From positions 1-64,000 of the forward strand of contig JAYMGJ010000545.1 in NCBI GenBank assembly GCA_037178675.1: 64,000 nucleotides of DNA, read 5' to 3'. Shown piece by piece: positions 52,228 to 63,340 of this stretch. The DNA comes from Scleroderma bovista (taxonomy: Eukaryota; Basidiomycota; Agaricomycetes; Boletales; Sclerodermataceae). The translations under genes were made by a program, and so were the position numbers. Within the stretch, counting starts at the first letter, position 1; every line of letters begins with the position of its first letter. The notes beneath the pieces are model-generated. The model saw nothing but the letters and a program-made list of their open reading frames with translations, was not told where the DNA came from and made no database searches.

Positions 52228-55200
52228 GCAGCTCCCGGCCCTCCGCACAACTGGTGAGCTGCGTTGACTCCGGAAGTGCACCCAAGGAGGCCCGCCTCAA
52301 CGTGTCCGCTCTTTACGATCCTAACTCTCTTATGCCCCATGTTTTCCTCTTGTCTTACAATTTACCAGAACTCCGTGCGCTTGTGGACTCCGGTTCCATG
52401 CACTGCTTTGTAGATACCAAATATGCTCTCGGACACTCTCTCCTCACTTACTCTGTTTCCCCGATTGTACTCCGGCTTTTCGACGGTACCTCGAATTTTG
52501 TAATTACTCAAGCCGTCAACCTATCAGTGAAGTTCCCCGCATCCGGTGATGTCACCCCCATGACCTTTTACCTAACTCCGCTGGATTCTGAATGCAAAAT
52601 TGTTCTCGGACATAACTGGCTCACCCGCTACAATCCGTTGATTGACTGGGTATTGAGCAGTTTAACATTCCGAACACTTGCAGAAAGTTTGCCAGCGCCC
52701 CCGTCGACTCCCTCTCTGGTTCAGTCCAGTAACCCTGTCTCCAGCCTCTCCGGCCAATCTGACCCTGGCCCCGTGCCATCTGTCGACACTCCGGTTTGCA
52801 CCCCTCCGCACATCTCCCTGATTAACGCAGCCGCATTCGTGCGTGCGTGCAAATTAGAGGGATCTACCAAATACCAACTTCAGCTGCATCCCTCTGACTC
52901 AGCAAAGGCTCGTTCTTCCTCCGCCTCTACTCCGCCGGACCTGGACATCGTCCCTCCGGAGTATCACGATTATGCGGATGTGTTCAGCAAGGCAAAGGCC
53001 TCTGAACTTCCCCCGCATCGCGACTACGACTTGAAGATCGACCTTGAAGAAGGTACTTCTCCACCTCTGGGAACCCTCTACTCACTGTCTCCGGTTGAGC
53101 TCTCCGCTCTCCGGACCTTCATCGACGAGAATCTTAATACAGGTTTCATCCGTCCTACCGCTTCCTCCCATGCTGCTCCGGTCCTCTTCGTAAAAAAGAA
53201 GGACGGTTCACTCCGCCTCTGCGTTGACTTCCGAGGCCTAAACAAAATCACCAAAAAGGATCGCTATCCACTCCCCCTAATCTCTGACCTACTAGACTCT
53301 CCAAGCCGTGCTAAGATCTACTTGAAGATCGACCTCCGGCACGCGTACCATCTAGTCCGGATTGCTCCGGGCGATGAGTGGAAGACCACCTTCCGTACGC
53401 ACTATGGGTCTTACGAGTGGTTAGTAATGCCCTTTGGCCTCACTAACGCCCCTGCAGCCTTCCAGCACTTTGTCAACACCATCTTCGCTGACATGCTGGA
53501 TGTCTGTGTCGTCGTGTACCTCGACGACATCCTCATCTACTCCGAGGATATGGAGTCCCACCAGCAGCACGTCCGAGAAGTACTCCGCTGTCTCCGGTTG
53601 CATGGCCTCTTCGCCAAACCGGAGAAATGCGAGTTCCACTCGGACTCGGTAGAGTATCTTGGCTACCGCCTATCTCCTGACGGTCTAACTATGTCTCCGG
53701 ACAAAATCCAGACCATCTCCGACTGGCCTGAACCTCGAAAGGTAAAGGACATCCAGTCCTTCCTAGGCTTCGCCAATTTCTACCACCAGTTTATATTCAA
53801 CTACTCGGACATTGTGGTCCCCCTTACCCAACTCACCCGGAAGGATGCCCCTTGGAACTTCTCCGAGGACTGTCGACGTTCGTTCAATGCACTTAAGCAT
53901 GCCTTCACTACTGCACCCATTCTCACTCACTTCATTCCGGATACCCCTATCATCGTGGAAACCGATGCCTCCGACTATGCTGTCGCCAGTATCTTGTCTA
54001 TTACCTGCGCCGACGGAGAAGTTCGTCCGGTCGCCTATTACTCCCGGACTTTGACCGCTCCGGAACTGAACTACGACACCCACGATAAGGAATTGCTTGC
54101 TATCTTCGAAGCATTCCGGAACTGGCGCCACTACCTCAAAGGCTCCGCCTCTCCTATCGACGTCGTCACGGACCACAAGAATCTCGAGTATTTCTCAACC
54201 TCAAAAGTACTGTCCCGCCGGCAAGCCCGGTGGTCTGAATTTCTCTCTCAATTTAATCTTGTCATTCGTTTCCGCCCCGGAAAACTCGGTGCCAAGCCGG
54301 ACGCTCTCACTAGACGATGGGACGTCTACCCCAAAGAGGGGGATAGTGGCTACGCCCGGGTTAATCCCCAAAACCTTAGGCCAGTGTTCACTCAAGAACA
54401 ACTCTCTAATTCTCTTGACGCTACTTATCTAGAGTTTCCGGTCCTCCGTGCAGTCGCAATCATGGACGTGGAAACACTCCATAGCGACATCCTCTCCGCA
54501 CTACCCTCTGATCCCATTGCCCAGGTCCACCTCGCAGATCCACCGGACTCTCGCTGGTCCACAGACGAGGCTGGATTCCTTCGACTAGACGCTCGCATAT
54601 ACGTACTGGACTTGGATGACCTCCGTCTCCGGGTACTCCGGTATCGACACGATCACCCACTCGCTGGTCACTTTGGGCAAAACCGGACCCTAGAGCTAAT
54701 CCGGCGTGAGTATACCTGGCCTGGTCTCCGGACCTTCGTCAAGGATTATGTCCAGTCATGTACCTCTTGCACACGAGCTAAGACACCGCGCCATAGACCC
54801 TACGGGTTGCTGAAACAGCTCCCTGTACCGGAGAAGCCTTGGAACTCCATCTCAATGGACTTCATAGAGCAACTCCCTTCATCTACTGGCTTTACCGCCA
54901 TCCTGGTCGTGGTAGACAGGCTTTCTAAACAAGCCATTTTCATCCCTACTCATGACACCATCACTAGCCCGGAGCTCGCAAAGCTCTTTTTACTCCATGT
55001 GTTCTCCAAGCACGGTGTTCCCGCCCACGTCACCTCAGATCGCGGTACCGAGTTCGTCTCACACTTCTTCCGGTCACTCGGAAAGGCCCTCGACATGCGC
55101 CTCCACTTCACCTCCGGTTACCACCCGGAGGGCGATGGCCAGACAGAGCGGTCTAACCAGACGCTGGAACAGTATCTCCGGATCTACTGCAACTACCAGC

Positions 55201-55937
55201 AGGACAACTGGGCGGACTTACTCCCATTGGCGGAGTTTGCATACAACAACGCACCTAGTGCTACCACCGGAGTCTCTCCGTTCTTCGCTAACAAGGGCTA
55301 CCACCCTAACATCTCTGTCTACCCAGAACGCGACATGACCTCTGCCAGGGCTCGTGACTATGCAGTCGACCTTGAGTCGCTGCACCAATACCTTCGAGAA
55401 GAAATGGCCCACGCGCAACTTCGCTACCAAGGTCCGGCTGATGCCAAACGTACTCTGGCACCGGACTTCAAAGTTGGCGACCAAGTGTATGTGAAAGCCA
55501 AATACTTCCGGTCAACACGACCATCCAAAAAGCTATCAGAGAAGAACCTGGGGCCCTACTCTATCATCGCGCAAGTAGGCTCCCTCTCTTTTACGCTCCG
55601 TCTTCCAGATTCCATGCGTGCCGTTCATCCCGTCTTCCACGTCTCCCAACTCGAACCGGCCACACCCAACACCATACCAGACCGGATACAACCTCCTCCG
55701 CCACCGGTCGAAGTAGATGGTGAACCGGAGTTCGAGATCTCTGAGATCCTCGACTCCAAGGTCGACCGTCGACGAAAATCGTGCAAGTTACTCTACTTGG
55801 TGCGTTGGTCCGGTTACGAAGGAACTGACGAAGAAACGTCATGGCTTCTCACCACTGAACTTGGCAACGCTACGGAGCTCTTAGAAGATTACCATGTCCG
55901 GTACCCGGACAAACCCGGACCACTCGCGTCTATGTAA
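52228..55937 (+). CDS. Pol of the composite element (PR-RT-RH-IN-chromodomain)
   Basis: Open in the -1 frame from upstream of 52215 to TAA at 55935; the first Met is at 52254 but translation would come from frameshifting. Protease VDSGSMHCFVD (about 52383), RT with VKKKDGSLRLCVDFRGLN and YLDD (53517-53528), RNase H ETDASDYAVAS, integrase zinc motif (54650-54775) and D-D-E (SMDFIEQL, SDRGTEF, GDGQTERSN), GPY motif (about 55553), chromodomain through YLVRWSGYEGTDEETSW (55727-55900). No nonsense codon, so this is potentially active enzyme coding sequence. Confidence 0.9.
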
Positions 55938-56108
55938 TAATACTCTTGCTCTCTGTTTCTCTTATCCGTTTCTTTACCTGTTTCCCCTATCCGTTTCACT
56001 CTGTCTCTGTAATATCACTCACTCTCAAATCCAGCCACTTTTCTCTGTAAACAAAAAAAGTAAAACTAAATTACATTTTCTATTTACAAGGAGTCCGGAC
56101 CGGACCAA

Positions 56109-56685
56109 TCACTCCGGCACACCGCTGTCAGGATTCTCCTGCTCCTCTTGGAGCCCCTGTACCTCCTGTTCGACCTCCTCCGGGTCGACCTCCGCCTCAC
56201 TATCCTCCGATTCCTCATCTTCGTCCCAAGGCGCCGTGAAGAAACGGCACTCCTCGAGAAAGGTCTCGAGGCCAGCGCTCAGGCGGTCGTTGGACCGCGA
56301 CACGGATCATGTGGAGTCCGCGATCCGGGCCATCTGCCCGGTCATCGCCTCCACCGCGGCTGTCAGCTGGTCCATCCGCTCCAAGAAAGGCCTGGTGTTG
56401 AAACCGGACCTTGACCCGGATGGGCCTGCCACCTCCACAACCTCGTCGTTGTCGTTGACGACCTTCGCCAGCTTCTTCTTCTTCCGCTTTTCACCGCCTC
56501 GCGGTGACGTCGCCACCTCCTTCTCCTTCGCCTTACCCTTGCCTTTGTCTACTACCGGACCTGGTTCCCCCACCTCCGGCCACTCACACTTCTCCTTTAA
56601 TCCGGCGCACTTCATGCACGCCCTCTGCTTGGGTTTCTCCGGGTCTCGCTCACACACTGCGTGGTGCTTCGCGCAGCGCACGCAT
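56109..56685 (-). pseudogene. Antisense gene copy 2, exon 2
   Basis: Acceptor at 56687-56686, stop TGA 56111-56109. Encodes CVRCAKHHAVC, 11 residues, CMKCAGLKEKCEW, then KRKKKK, a helix with LTAAVEAMTGQMARIAD, and the acidic tail. One in-frame TGA at 56304-56306 breaks it; copy 3 has CAA there. Apart from this the spliced ORF (969 nt) is in frame. Confidence 0.75.
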
Positions 56686-56735
56686 CTGCGTAACGGTTAG
56701 TAACGAAGATGAAAGAAAGAATTAAAGTTACTTAC

Positions 56736-57127
56736 CGGACCTCTCCAACCGGACCTGCCTCCGGCTCCTCCCTTGCTCGTTTCCTTGACGCCTCCTGCGC
56801 CATCGCTCTCTGCCTCGCCGCTACCTCTGCAGCCCTTCGCTGCACCTCCGCCCGTTCCTTCTCCGCCTGCTCGCGCACCTGGCGCTCCGCCTCCTCTTTC
56901 GCCTTGCGTTCCGCCTCCTCTCGTGCTCGTCGCTCCGCCTCTTCCCGGCGTTGCTTCTCCTCTCTCTTGACCTGCTTGCGTCGACGCCTCTCCTTTGTTT
57001 TGGCATCGAGGACGGACGCCTCGTCTTCGCTACCGGACTGGAGCTCCGGTGTTGGCGCCTTGGTCCAGTCCTTGGACTCGACCGCAGAGGGAACAGTGGG
57101 GGTGGTGGACTTAGCAGTGTTCGACAT
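56736..57127 (-). CDS. Antisense gene copy 2, exon 1
   Basis: ATG 57127 (MSNTAKSTTPTVPS), intact to the donor at 56735. The helix repeats are shorter than in copy 1 (392 nt) and end REEPEAGPVGEV. Intron 56686-56735 (50 bp). TATAAA at 57184-57179 (minus) lies 52 bases upstream. Confidence 0.75.
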
Positions 57128-57292
57128 GTTTGGATTAATGGCAGGAAACTGGGGGTAAAAGCAAGAACCGGTTTGATCTTTATAGATCCAAATTTCGTAC
57201 TCAGACATTCACTCCGGACTCCGCATTGTTTTAGGCGACCACACGACAGCCTCATTGGGGCCTCATGGGTTCGGCCCCTAAAAGGGGGATAC

Positions 57293-57931
57293 TGTTACGA
57301 CCATGTCCAACTCCAGACCATATCCGGTTACTCCGGTCACATCGCAGGCCTACAGCTCAACTCCGGTCGTTCTCAGTTACTCCGGTCAACGGTCGCGCAG
57401 ATAACCTTCCGCTAACTACGACCCTTGGTCTATACTCCATTCGCTCTTACTACACCTCGCCGTCTACCCTGCCTTGACGTGAGTTCTCCGTGAACTCGAT
57501 ATATCCTATACCTTGTAGCTTTTTCACTGGACCTGATTTATTTTACCCGGTCCTGACTTTATTTTCACCGGACCTGACCTAGTCCTAACTCCGGTCATCC
57601 CTTGTCCGCTATTAGGTTGTTTACTTGTCACCGTATGTACTCGACCCTAGTTCTACTTAGTATAAGTACCCTCTAGTTTACCTTGTACACCTCAGTCTGA
57701 AATCAACTTAGTCACTACTCCAGTCTCTGTCTGTCTCCGTCTCCGTCTCCGTCCCTATCACCTTGACTGGAACCTACGCAAGGGATCAACGCACGTCGTC
57801 CTTGTCGTTGAATCCAAGCGGTCACCAACTCCGGCCGGACTAATCCCTCGTCCAGCCCTCTGCCCTCTCCCTTCATCCGTGCTCGTCCGGACTTGACCGG
57901 ACCTCCTACCGGAGTAGACCCGGACTTGACA
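57293..57931 (+). repeat. Inner LTR of the composite element
   Basis: 639 bp, preceded by the purine tract AAAAGGGGGATAC, ending GACTTGACA. Its left part (CATGTCCAACTCCAGACC) differs from the outer LTR pair, showing it belongs to another copy. Confidence 0.88.
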
Positions 57932-59492
57932 GGTGTTCACTCAAGAACAGCTCTCTAACTCTCTTCGCGCTACTTATTTAGAGTTTCCGGTCCTCCGTGC
58001 AGTCGCAATCATGGACGTGGAAACACTCCATAGCGACATCCTCTCCGCACTACCCTCTGATCCCATTGCCCAGGCCCACCTCACAGATCCACCGGACTCT
58101 CGCTGGTCCACAGACGAGGCTGGATTCCTTTGACTAGACGGTCGCATATACGTACCGGACTTGGATGATCTCCGTCTCCGGGTGCTCCGGTACCGACACG
58201 ATCACCCACTCGCTGGTCACTTTGGGCAAAACCGGACCCTAGAGCTAATCCGGCGTGAGTATACTTGGCCCGGTCTCCGGACCTTCGTCAAGGATTACGT
58301 CCGGTCATGTACCTCTTGTGCACGAGCTAAGACACCGCGCCACAGACCCTATGGGCTGCTGAAACAGCTCCCCGTACCGGAGAAACCTTGGAACTCCATC
58401 TCAATGGATTTCATCGAGCAACTCCCTTCATCCACCGGCTTCACAGCCATCCTGGTCGTAGTAGACCGGCTTTCTAAACAAGCCATCTTCATCCCTACTC
58501 ATGACACCATCACTAGCCCGGAGCTCGCAAAACTCTTCTTGCTCCACGTATTCTCCAAGCACGGTGTTCCCACCCATGTCACGTCGGATCGCGGTACAGA
58601 GTTTGTCTCTCACTTCTTCCGGTCACTTGGAAAGGCCCTCAACATGCGCCTCCACTTCACCTCCGGTTACCACCCGGAGGGCGATGGCCAGACAGAGCGG
58701 TCTAACCAGACGCTGGAACAGTACCTCCGGATCTACTGCAACTACCAGCAGGACAACTGGGCGGACTTACTCCCATTGGCGGAGTTTGCATACAACAATG
58801 CACCTAGTGCTACCACCGGAGTCTCTCCGTTCTTCGCTAACAAGGGCTACCACCCTAACATCTCTGTCTACCCAGAACGCGACATGACCTCTGCCAGGGC
58901 TCGTGACTACGCAGTTGACCTTGAGTCGCTGCATCAATACCTTCGAGAAGAAATGGCCCACGCGCAACTTCGCTACCAGGGTCCGGCTGATGCCAAACGT
59001 ACTCCGGCACCGGACTTCAAAGTAGGCGATCAAGTATACGTGAAAGCCAAGTACTTCCGGTCTACTCGACCATCCAAAAAGCTATCGGAAAAGAATCTTG
59101 GGCCCTACACTATCATAGCACAAGTAGGCTCTCTCTCTTTTACGCTACATCTTCCAGATTCCATGCGCGCCGTTCATCCCGTCTTCCACGTCTCCCAACT
59201 CGAACTGGCCACACCCAACACCATACCGGACCGGATACAACCTCCTCCGCCACCGGTCGAAGTAGATGGTGAACCGGAGTTCAAGATCTCTGAGATCCTC
59301 GACTCCAAGGTTGATCGTCGACGCAGATCGTGCAAGCTATTGTACCTGGTGCATTGGTCTGGTTACGAAGGAACTGACGAAGAAACAGAAACATCATGGC
59401 TTCTCGCCACTGAACTTGGCAACGCTACGGAACTCTTAGAAGATTACCATGTCCGGTACGCGGACAAACCCGGACCACTTGCGTCCATGTAG
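57932..59492 (+). pseudogene. 3' half of pol from a second element
   Basis: Starts in mid-pol at GGTGTTCACTCAAGAAC (VFTQEQLSNSL) and continues through integrase to the chromodomain and stop at 59490-59492. A TGA at 58131-58133 replaces the CGA codon of the other copies. Integrase zinc region and catalytic D-D-E are present; a two-codon insertion gives EETETSW in the chromodomain. Not translatable as a normal pol. Confidence 0.88.
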
Positions 59493-59639
59493 TATTACTC
59501 TCGCCTCCATTTCCCTTATCTGTTTCCCCTATCTGTTTCACTCTGTAATATCACTCACTCCCAAGTCAAAGCCACTTCTCTTATAAACAGAAGTAAAACT
59601 AATTTACATTTCTATTTACAAAGACCTGGACCGGACCAA

Positions 59640-60216
59640 TCACTCCGGCACACCGCTGTCAGGATTCTCCTGCTCCTCTTGGAGCCCCTGTACCTCCTGT
59701 TCGACCTGCTCTGGGTCGACCTCCGCCTCACTATCCTCTGACTCCTCATCTTCGTCCCAAGGCGCTGTGAAGAAACGGCACTCCTCGAGAAAGGTCTCGA
59801 GGCCAGAGCTCAGGCGGTCGTTGGACCGCGACACGGATTGTGTGGAGTCCGCGATCCGGGCCATCTGCCCGGTCATCGCCTCCACCGCGGCTGTCAGCTT
59901 GTCCATCCGCTCCAGGAAGACCCCAGAGTTGAGTCCGGACTTGGAGCCGGACGGACCCGCCACCTCCACTATCTCGTTGTCGTCGATGACGGTCTTCGCC
60001 GTCTTCTTCTTCTTCCGTTTCTCACCGCCTCGCGGTGACGTCGCCGTGCCCTGCTCTTTCACCTTGCCTTTTCCCTTGTCTACTACCGGACCTGGTCCCC
60101 CCACCTCCGGCCACTCACACTTCTCCTTTAATCCGGCGCACTTCATGCACGCCCTCTGCTTGGGTTTCTCCGGGTCTCACTCACACACTGTGCGGTGCTT
60201 CGCGCAACGCACACAT
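59640..60216 (-). pseudogene. Antisense gene copy 3, exon 2
   Basis: Acceptor at 60218-60217, stop TGA 59642-59640. Same zinc-cluster and acidic-tail layout as the sisters. The codon at the splice junction is TGA and a second TGA lies in the zinc linker near 60180, both where copy 2 has CGA. Confidence 0.75.
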
Positions 60217-60266
60217 CTGCGTAACGGTTAGTAACGAAGATGAAAGAAAGAATTGAAGTTGCTTAC

Positions 60267-60679
60267 CAGACCTCTCCAACTGGACCTGCCTCCGGCTCCT
60301 CCCTTGCTCATTTCCTTGACGCTTCCTGCGCCAGCGCCCTCTGCCTCGCTGCAACCTCTGCAGCCCTCTGCTGCACCTCCGCCCTGTCCTTCTCCGCCTG
60401 CTCTCTCGCTTTCTGCTCCGCCTCCGCCTTGGCACGCTCTGCCTCCTCGCGAGCCCTTACCTCCACCTCTTCGCGCGCTCGCCTCTCCGCCTCCTCCCTA
60501 TGTTGCCTCTCCTCCCTCTTCACTTGCTTGCGACGACGGCGCTCCTTCGCTTTGGCGTCGAGAACGTCGGATTCGTCCTCGCTACCGGACTGTAATTCTG
60601 GTGTCGAGGCCTTCGTCCAATCCCTGGACTCGGTGGCAACGGGGGCAACGGGGCTGGTGGACTTAGCAGTGGCCGACAT
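60267..60679 (-). pseudogene. Antisense gene copy 3, exon 1
   Basis: ATG 60679 (MSATAKSTSPVAPV), coiled helix, then TGA at 60310-60308 where copy 2 has CGA. Intron 60217-60266 (50 bp). TATAAA at 60736-60731 (minus), 52 bases upstream of the ATG. Spliced length 990 nt, a multiple of three. Confidence 0.75.
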
Positions 60680-60762
60680 GTTAGGATCACGGAAAGAAAA
60701 CTGGGGGTAACAAGCAAAACCGGTCTGATCTTTATAGATCCATAATTTGTACTCAGACAACA

Positions 60763-61927
60763 TGTCAAAACCGGTTCTCCTCAACGATCTTACTAGGAGG
60801 TCCAGAGGTGCAGGGAACTAATGAGGAGGTAAGTCCAGACACTAGTAGGTGCTAGTTAGTGCGGAGAGTCAAGTCCAGGTCAAACGAACGAAGTCCGGGC
60901 ACTAGAGAAGCACAGGGAGTAAGTCCGGGTTTTTGTGGAGTAAGTCCAGACCGCGGGAAAGTGGTCCGGAGTTGAGCGCAGCTTGTCCGGAGCAAAGGAC
61001 ATCCCAGAGGTGGGATAAGTCCTGAGAGGTCTAGCGTCGAGTCTGGGACAGAGGTGGCTTTTGCCCTCGTGCAAGTAGGAGACTTGCTAGGATCGGACAT
61101 AGGACCAAGGGGACGAGATAGGACGGAGGCCGGAGTTGGCCGGAGTTCAGGAGTTCAGATGAACAGATGGATTTAGGAGAGCATAATGGGTAGTACAGAG
61201 TGGGGAGTATCTTAGTCGAGATTTGATCTAAGGAAACTACTAGGCCGGAGTATAGTAGTTTATATAGTAAATGAGAACTAGGGTGAGTATATACGGTGAC
61301 AAGTAAACACCTTAGTTGGGACAAGGGACAGAGCAGAAACGGACAGGAAAATAAAGCAGGTACAGGAAAATAAACTGGAGCGGGAGCAGACATGGGGAAC
61401 TAAAGATACAGGGACGACGGAGGAAAAGCAGGGACAGTGAAGTAAAGGGAACTAGGTCGGAAGAGGACAGGTAAGGGTTGGAGGTGGACTTAACTAATGT
61501 TAAGTCCGGAGCGATGTCCAGGACTGGAGGAAGGTCCGGAGTTGGACATGGAAATGTCCTAAGCCTTTGGTGGACCTGACAGAGGAAGTGGAGCAGGAGC
61601 AGGAGCAGAACTGAGCCGGAGTTGGATGTACCAGCCGGAGTTGGGCTACGTCGCAGACAAGGCTAAGGGAGTGGCTGGACTGAAACCGGAGTAGCGACTA
61701 GTGGTAGGTACAGGTCCGACACGGAGGAGTTAGACCGCGGACCTGTCTGTAGGAAGACAGGGGTTAGTCCTGAGGCGGAGATGGACATAGTGACCAGAGT
61801 TGAGCTGGAGTGCAGCTATAGGGCTGGAGATGGCCGGACTAGATCCGGAGTTGCATCTATGCCTAAGGAGAGGTCAGGCGGGCCATGGTTAGACCGGAGT
61901 TGCGACTGGAAAAGTATGGATATGACA
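60763..61927 (-). mobile_element. Family-3 solo LTR (fourth copy)
   Basis: TGTCAAAACCGGTTCTCC..TATGGATATGACA, 1165 bp, perfect 5-bp duplication CAACA (60758-60762 and 61928-61932). It sits between the antisense gene and the 3' LTR of the composite; the unoccupied sequence is at about 57205. It lacks the 17-bp tandem units. Confidence 0.92.
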
Positions 61928-62014
61928 CAACACTCCGGTACTCCGCATTGTTCTAAGCGACCACACGACAGCCTCATTGGGGCCTCATGGGTTTGGCCCC
62001 TAAAAGGGGGATAC

Positions 62015-62657
62015 TGTTACGACCATGCCCAACTCCGGGTCTTATCCGGTCACTCCGGTCGCATCGCAGCTCTACAGCTCAACTCCGGTCGCTCAACACT
62101 TACTCCGGTCACGCTCGCGCAGATATGCCTCCGTTAAGTACAACCCTTGGACTATCCTCTGTTCGCTCATTACCACACCTCGCCATTTACCCTGCCTTGA
62201 CGTGAGTTCTCCGTGAACTCGATATATCCCATGCCTTGTGTTATTTTCACCGGACCTGATTTATTTTACCCGGACCTGACTTTATTTTCATCAGACCTGA
62301 CCTAGTACTTTCTCCGGTTGTCCCTTGTCCGCCTTTTAGGCTGTTTACTTGTCACCGTATATACTCGACCCTAGTTCTTACTTAGTATAAGTACTCTGTA
62401 GTTTATCCTGTACTCCTCAGTCTGAAATCAACCATAGTCTCTACTCCTGATCTTGCCCGTCTCCGTCTCTGTCTCTGTCTCCCCTTCTTGACCGGAACCT
62501 ACACAAGGGATCAACGCTCGTTGTCCTTAGTCGTTGAATCCAAGCGGTCACCAACTCCGGCCGGACTAATCTCTTGTCCAGCCCTCTGCTCTCCTCCTTC
62601 GTCCGCTTCTGTCCGGACTTGACCGGACCCCCTACTGGAGTAGACCCGGACTTGACA
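62015..62657 (+). repeat. 3' LTR of the composite element
   Basis: 643 bp, preceded by TAAAAGGGGGATAC, with the same diagnostic variants as 50076-50718. Confidence 0.9.
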
Positions 62658-62697
62658 GTTAGACTGGAGTTGCGACTGGAAAAGTATGGATATGACA
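62658..62697 (-). mobile_element. Tail of a fifth Family-3 LTR
   Basis: GTTAGACTGGAGTTGCGACT to TATGGATATGACA match the right end of the Family-3 copies. The rest of this LTR is missing, so the composite element's outer boundary has been rearranged. Confidence 0.7.
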
Positions 62698-62700
62698 TTA

Positions 62701-62849
62701 CCTCAGTGCTTCGTCTTCAAACACTGAGGTGAAAAGAATCCCTGAACGGATGAAAAATAGTCCGTGCTTATGTAAGGATACTCGCCATATGAATAAGGAA
62801 ACTATCAGTAAGCCTAAAGAATGGTAGTGTAAGGATAGGAGTTTCAACA
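62701..62849 (-). mobile_element. CopC LTR fragment, reverse
   Basis: Reverse copy of 33494-33641: hairpin CCTCAGTG..CACTGAGG at 62701-62729, ending GAGTTTCAACA. Confidence 0.65.
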
Positions 62850-63058
62850 GGGACAGGCTATCATAGTGACCACAGTCTGTCCCAGCACTCTTAGGCTATC
62901 CCAGCATTCATAGCTCAATAACACTGGGACAGACTGTGGATACTGTGATAGTCCAAGAATTCTGGGGACAGACTATGGACACTGGGATAGTACTGTGAAA
63001 GCACTCCACAGGTGGACCTTGCTATGAGTACTATAACACTGGACAGCACTGGACAGCA
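62850..63058. repeat. ACTGGGACAGACTGTGGAYACTG-like repeat region
   Basis: Related words CATAGTGACCACAGTCTGTC, ACACTGGGACAGACTGTGGA, GGGGACAGACTATGGACACT and CACTGGACAGCACTGGACAG recur. Degenerate tandem structure, no coding content. Confidence 0.5.
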
Positions 63059-63120
63059 TGTTGGAGATAAACAGACTGTTATGGTTTGTTTATATACTTA
63101 CATAAGCATACATCGCACTA
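63059..63120 (+). mobile_element. CopB LTR fragment
   Basis: TGTTGGAGATAAACAGACTG through GCTTATGTAAG-complement to CATCGCACTA, where it stops abruptly at the same TA that carries the MITE in the copy at 33287. Confidence 0.6.
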
Positions 63121-63340
63121 TTGTCATTCTATTACGTAAGAGGCACGAGTAGGAATAGAATATTGTCTTCGCACGAGTGGCTGTGACGCCAGTTGTCTTT
63201 TCTTTCCGCACCTGCTCCAGCCAGCCCAGTCTGCGCATCAAGCAGCTCAACGCTTTCGTTTAGGTTTTTCCCGGTTTCTCTTCTTTCTCTCATACATCGT
63301 TCTTTCGTTCGTTTCACTTCCGTTTTAGTCACCCGCAACG

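Larger units (their letters stand above)
50076..62657 (+). mobile_element. Composite of two Gypsy-1 family elements
   Basis: The outer LTRs (50076-50718 and 62015-62657) are both 643 bp and share variants (CATGCCCAACTCCGGGTCTT), so they are a pair. Between them lie gag-pol and antisense gene, a different 639-bp LTR (57293-57931), then a second 3' half of pol (from 57932), a second antisense gene and a Family-3 solo LTR. The right flank GGTGT of the inner LTR is pol sequence. I infer that one element inserted into the pol of another and recombination between the two removed the first inner LTR. The outer flanks (GTAGA and GTTAG) do not match. Confidence 0.8.
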
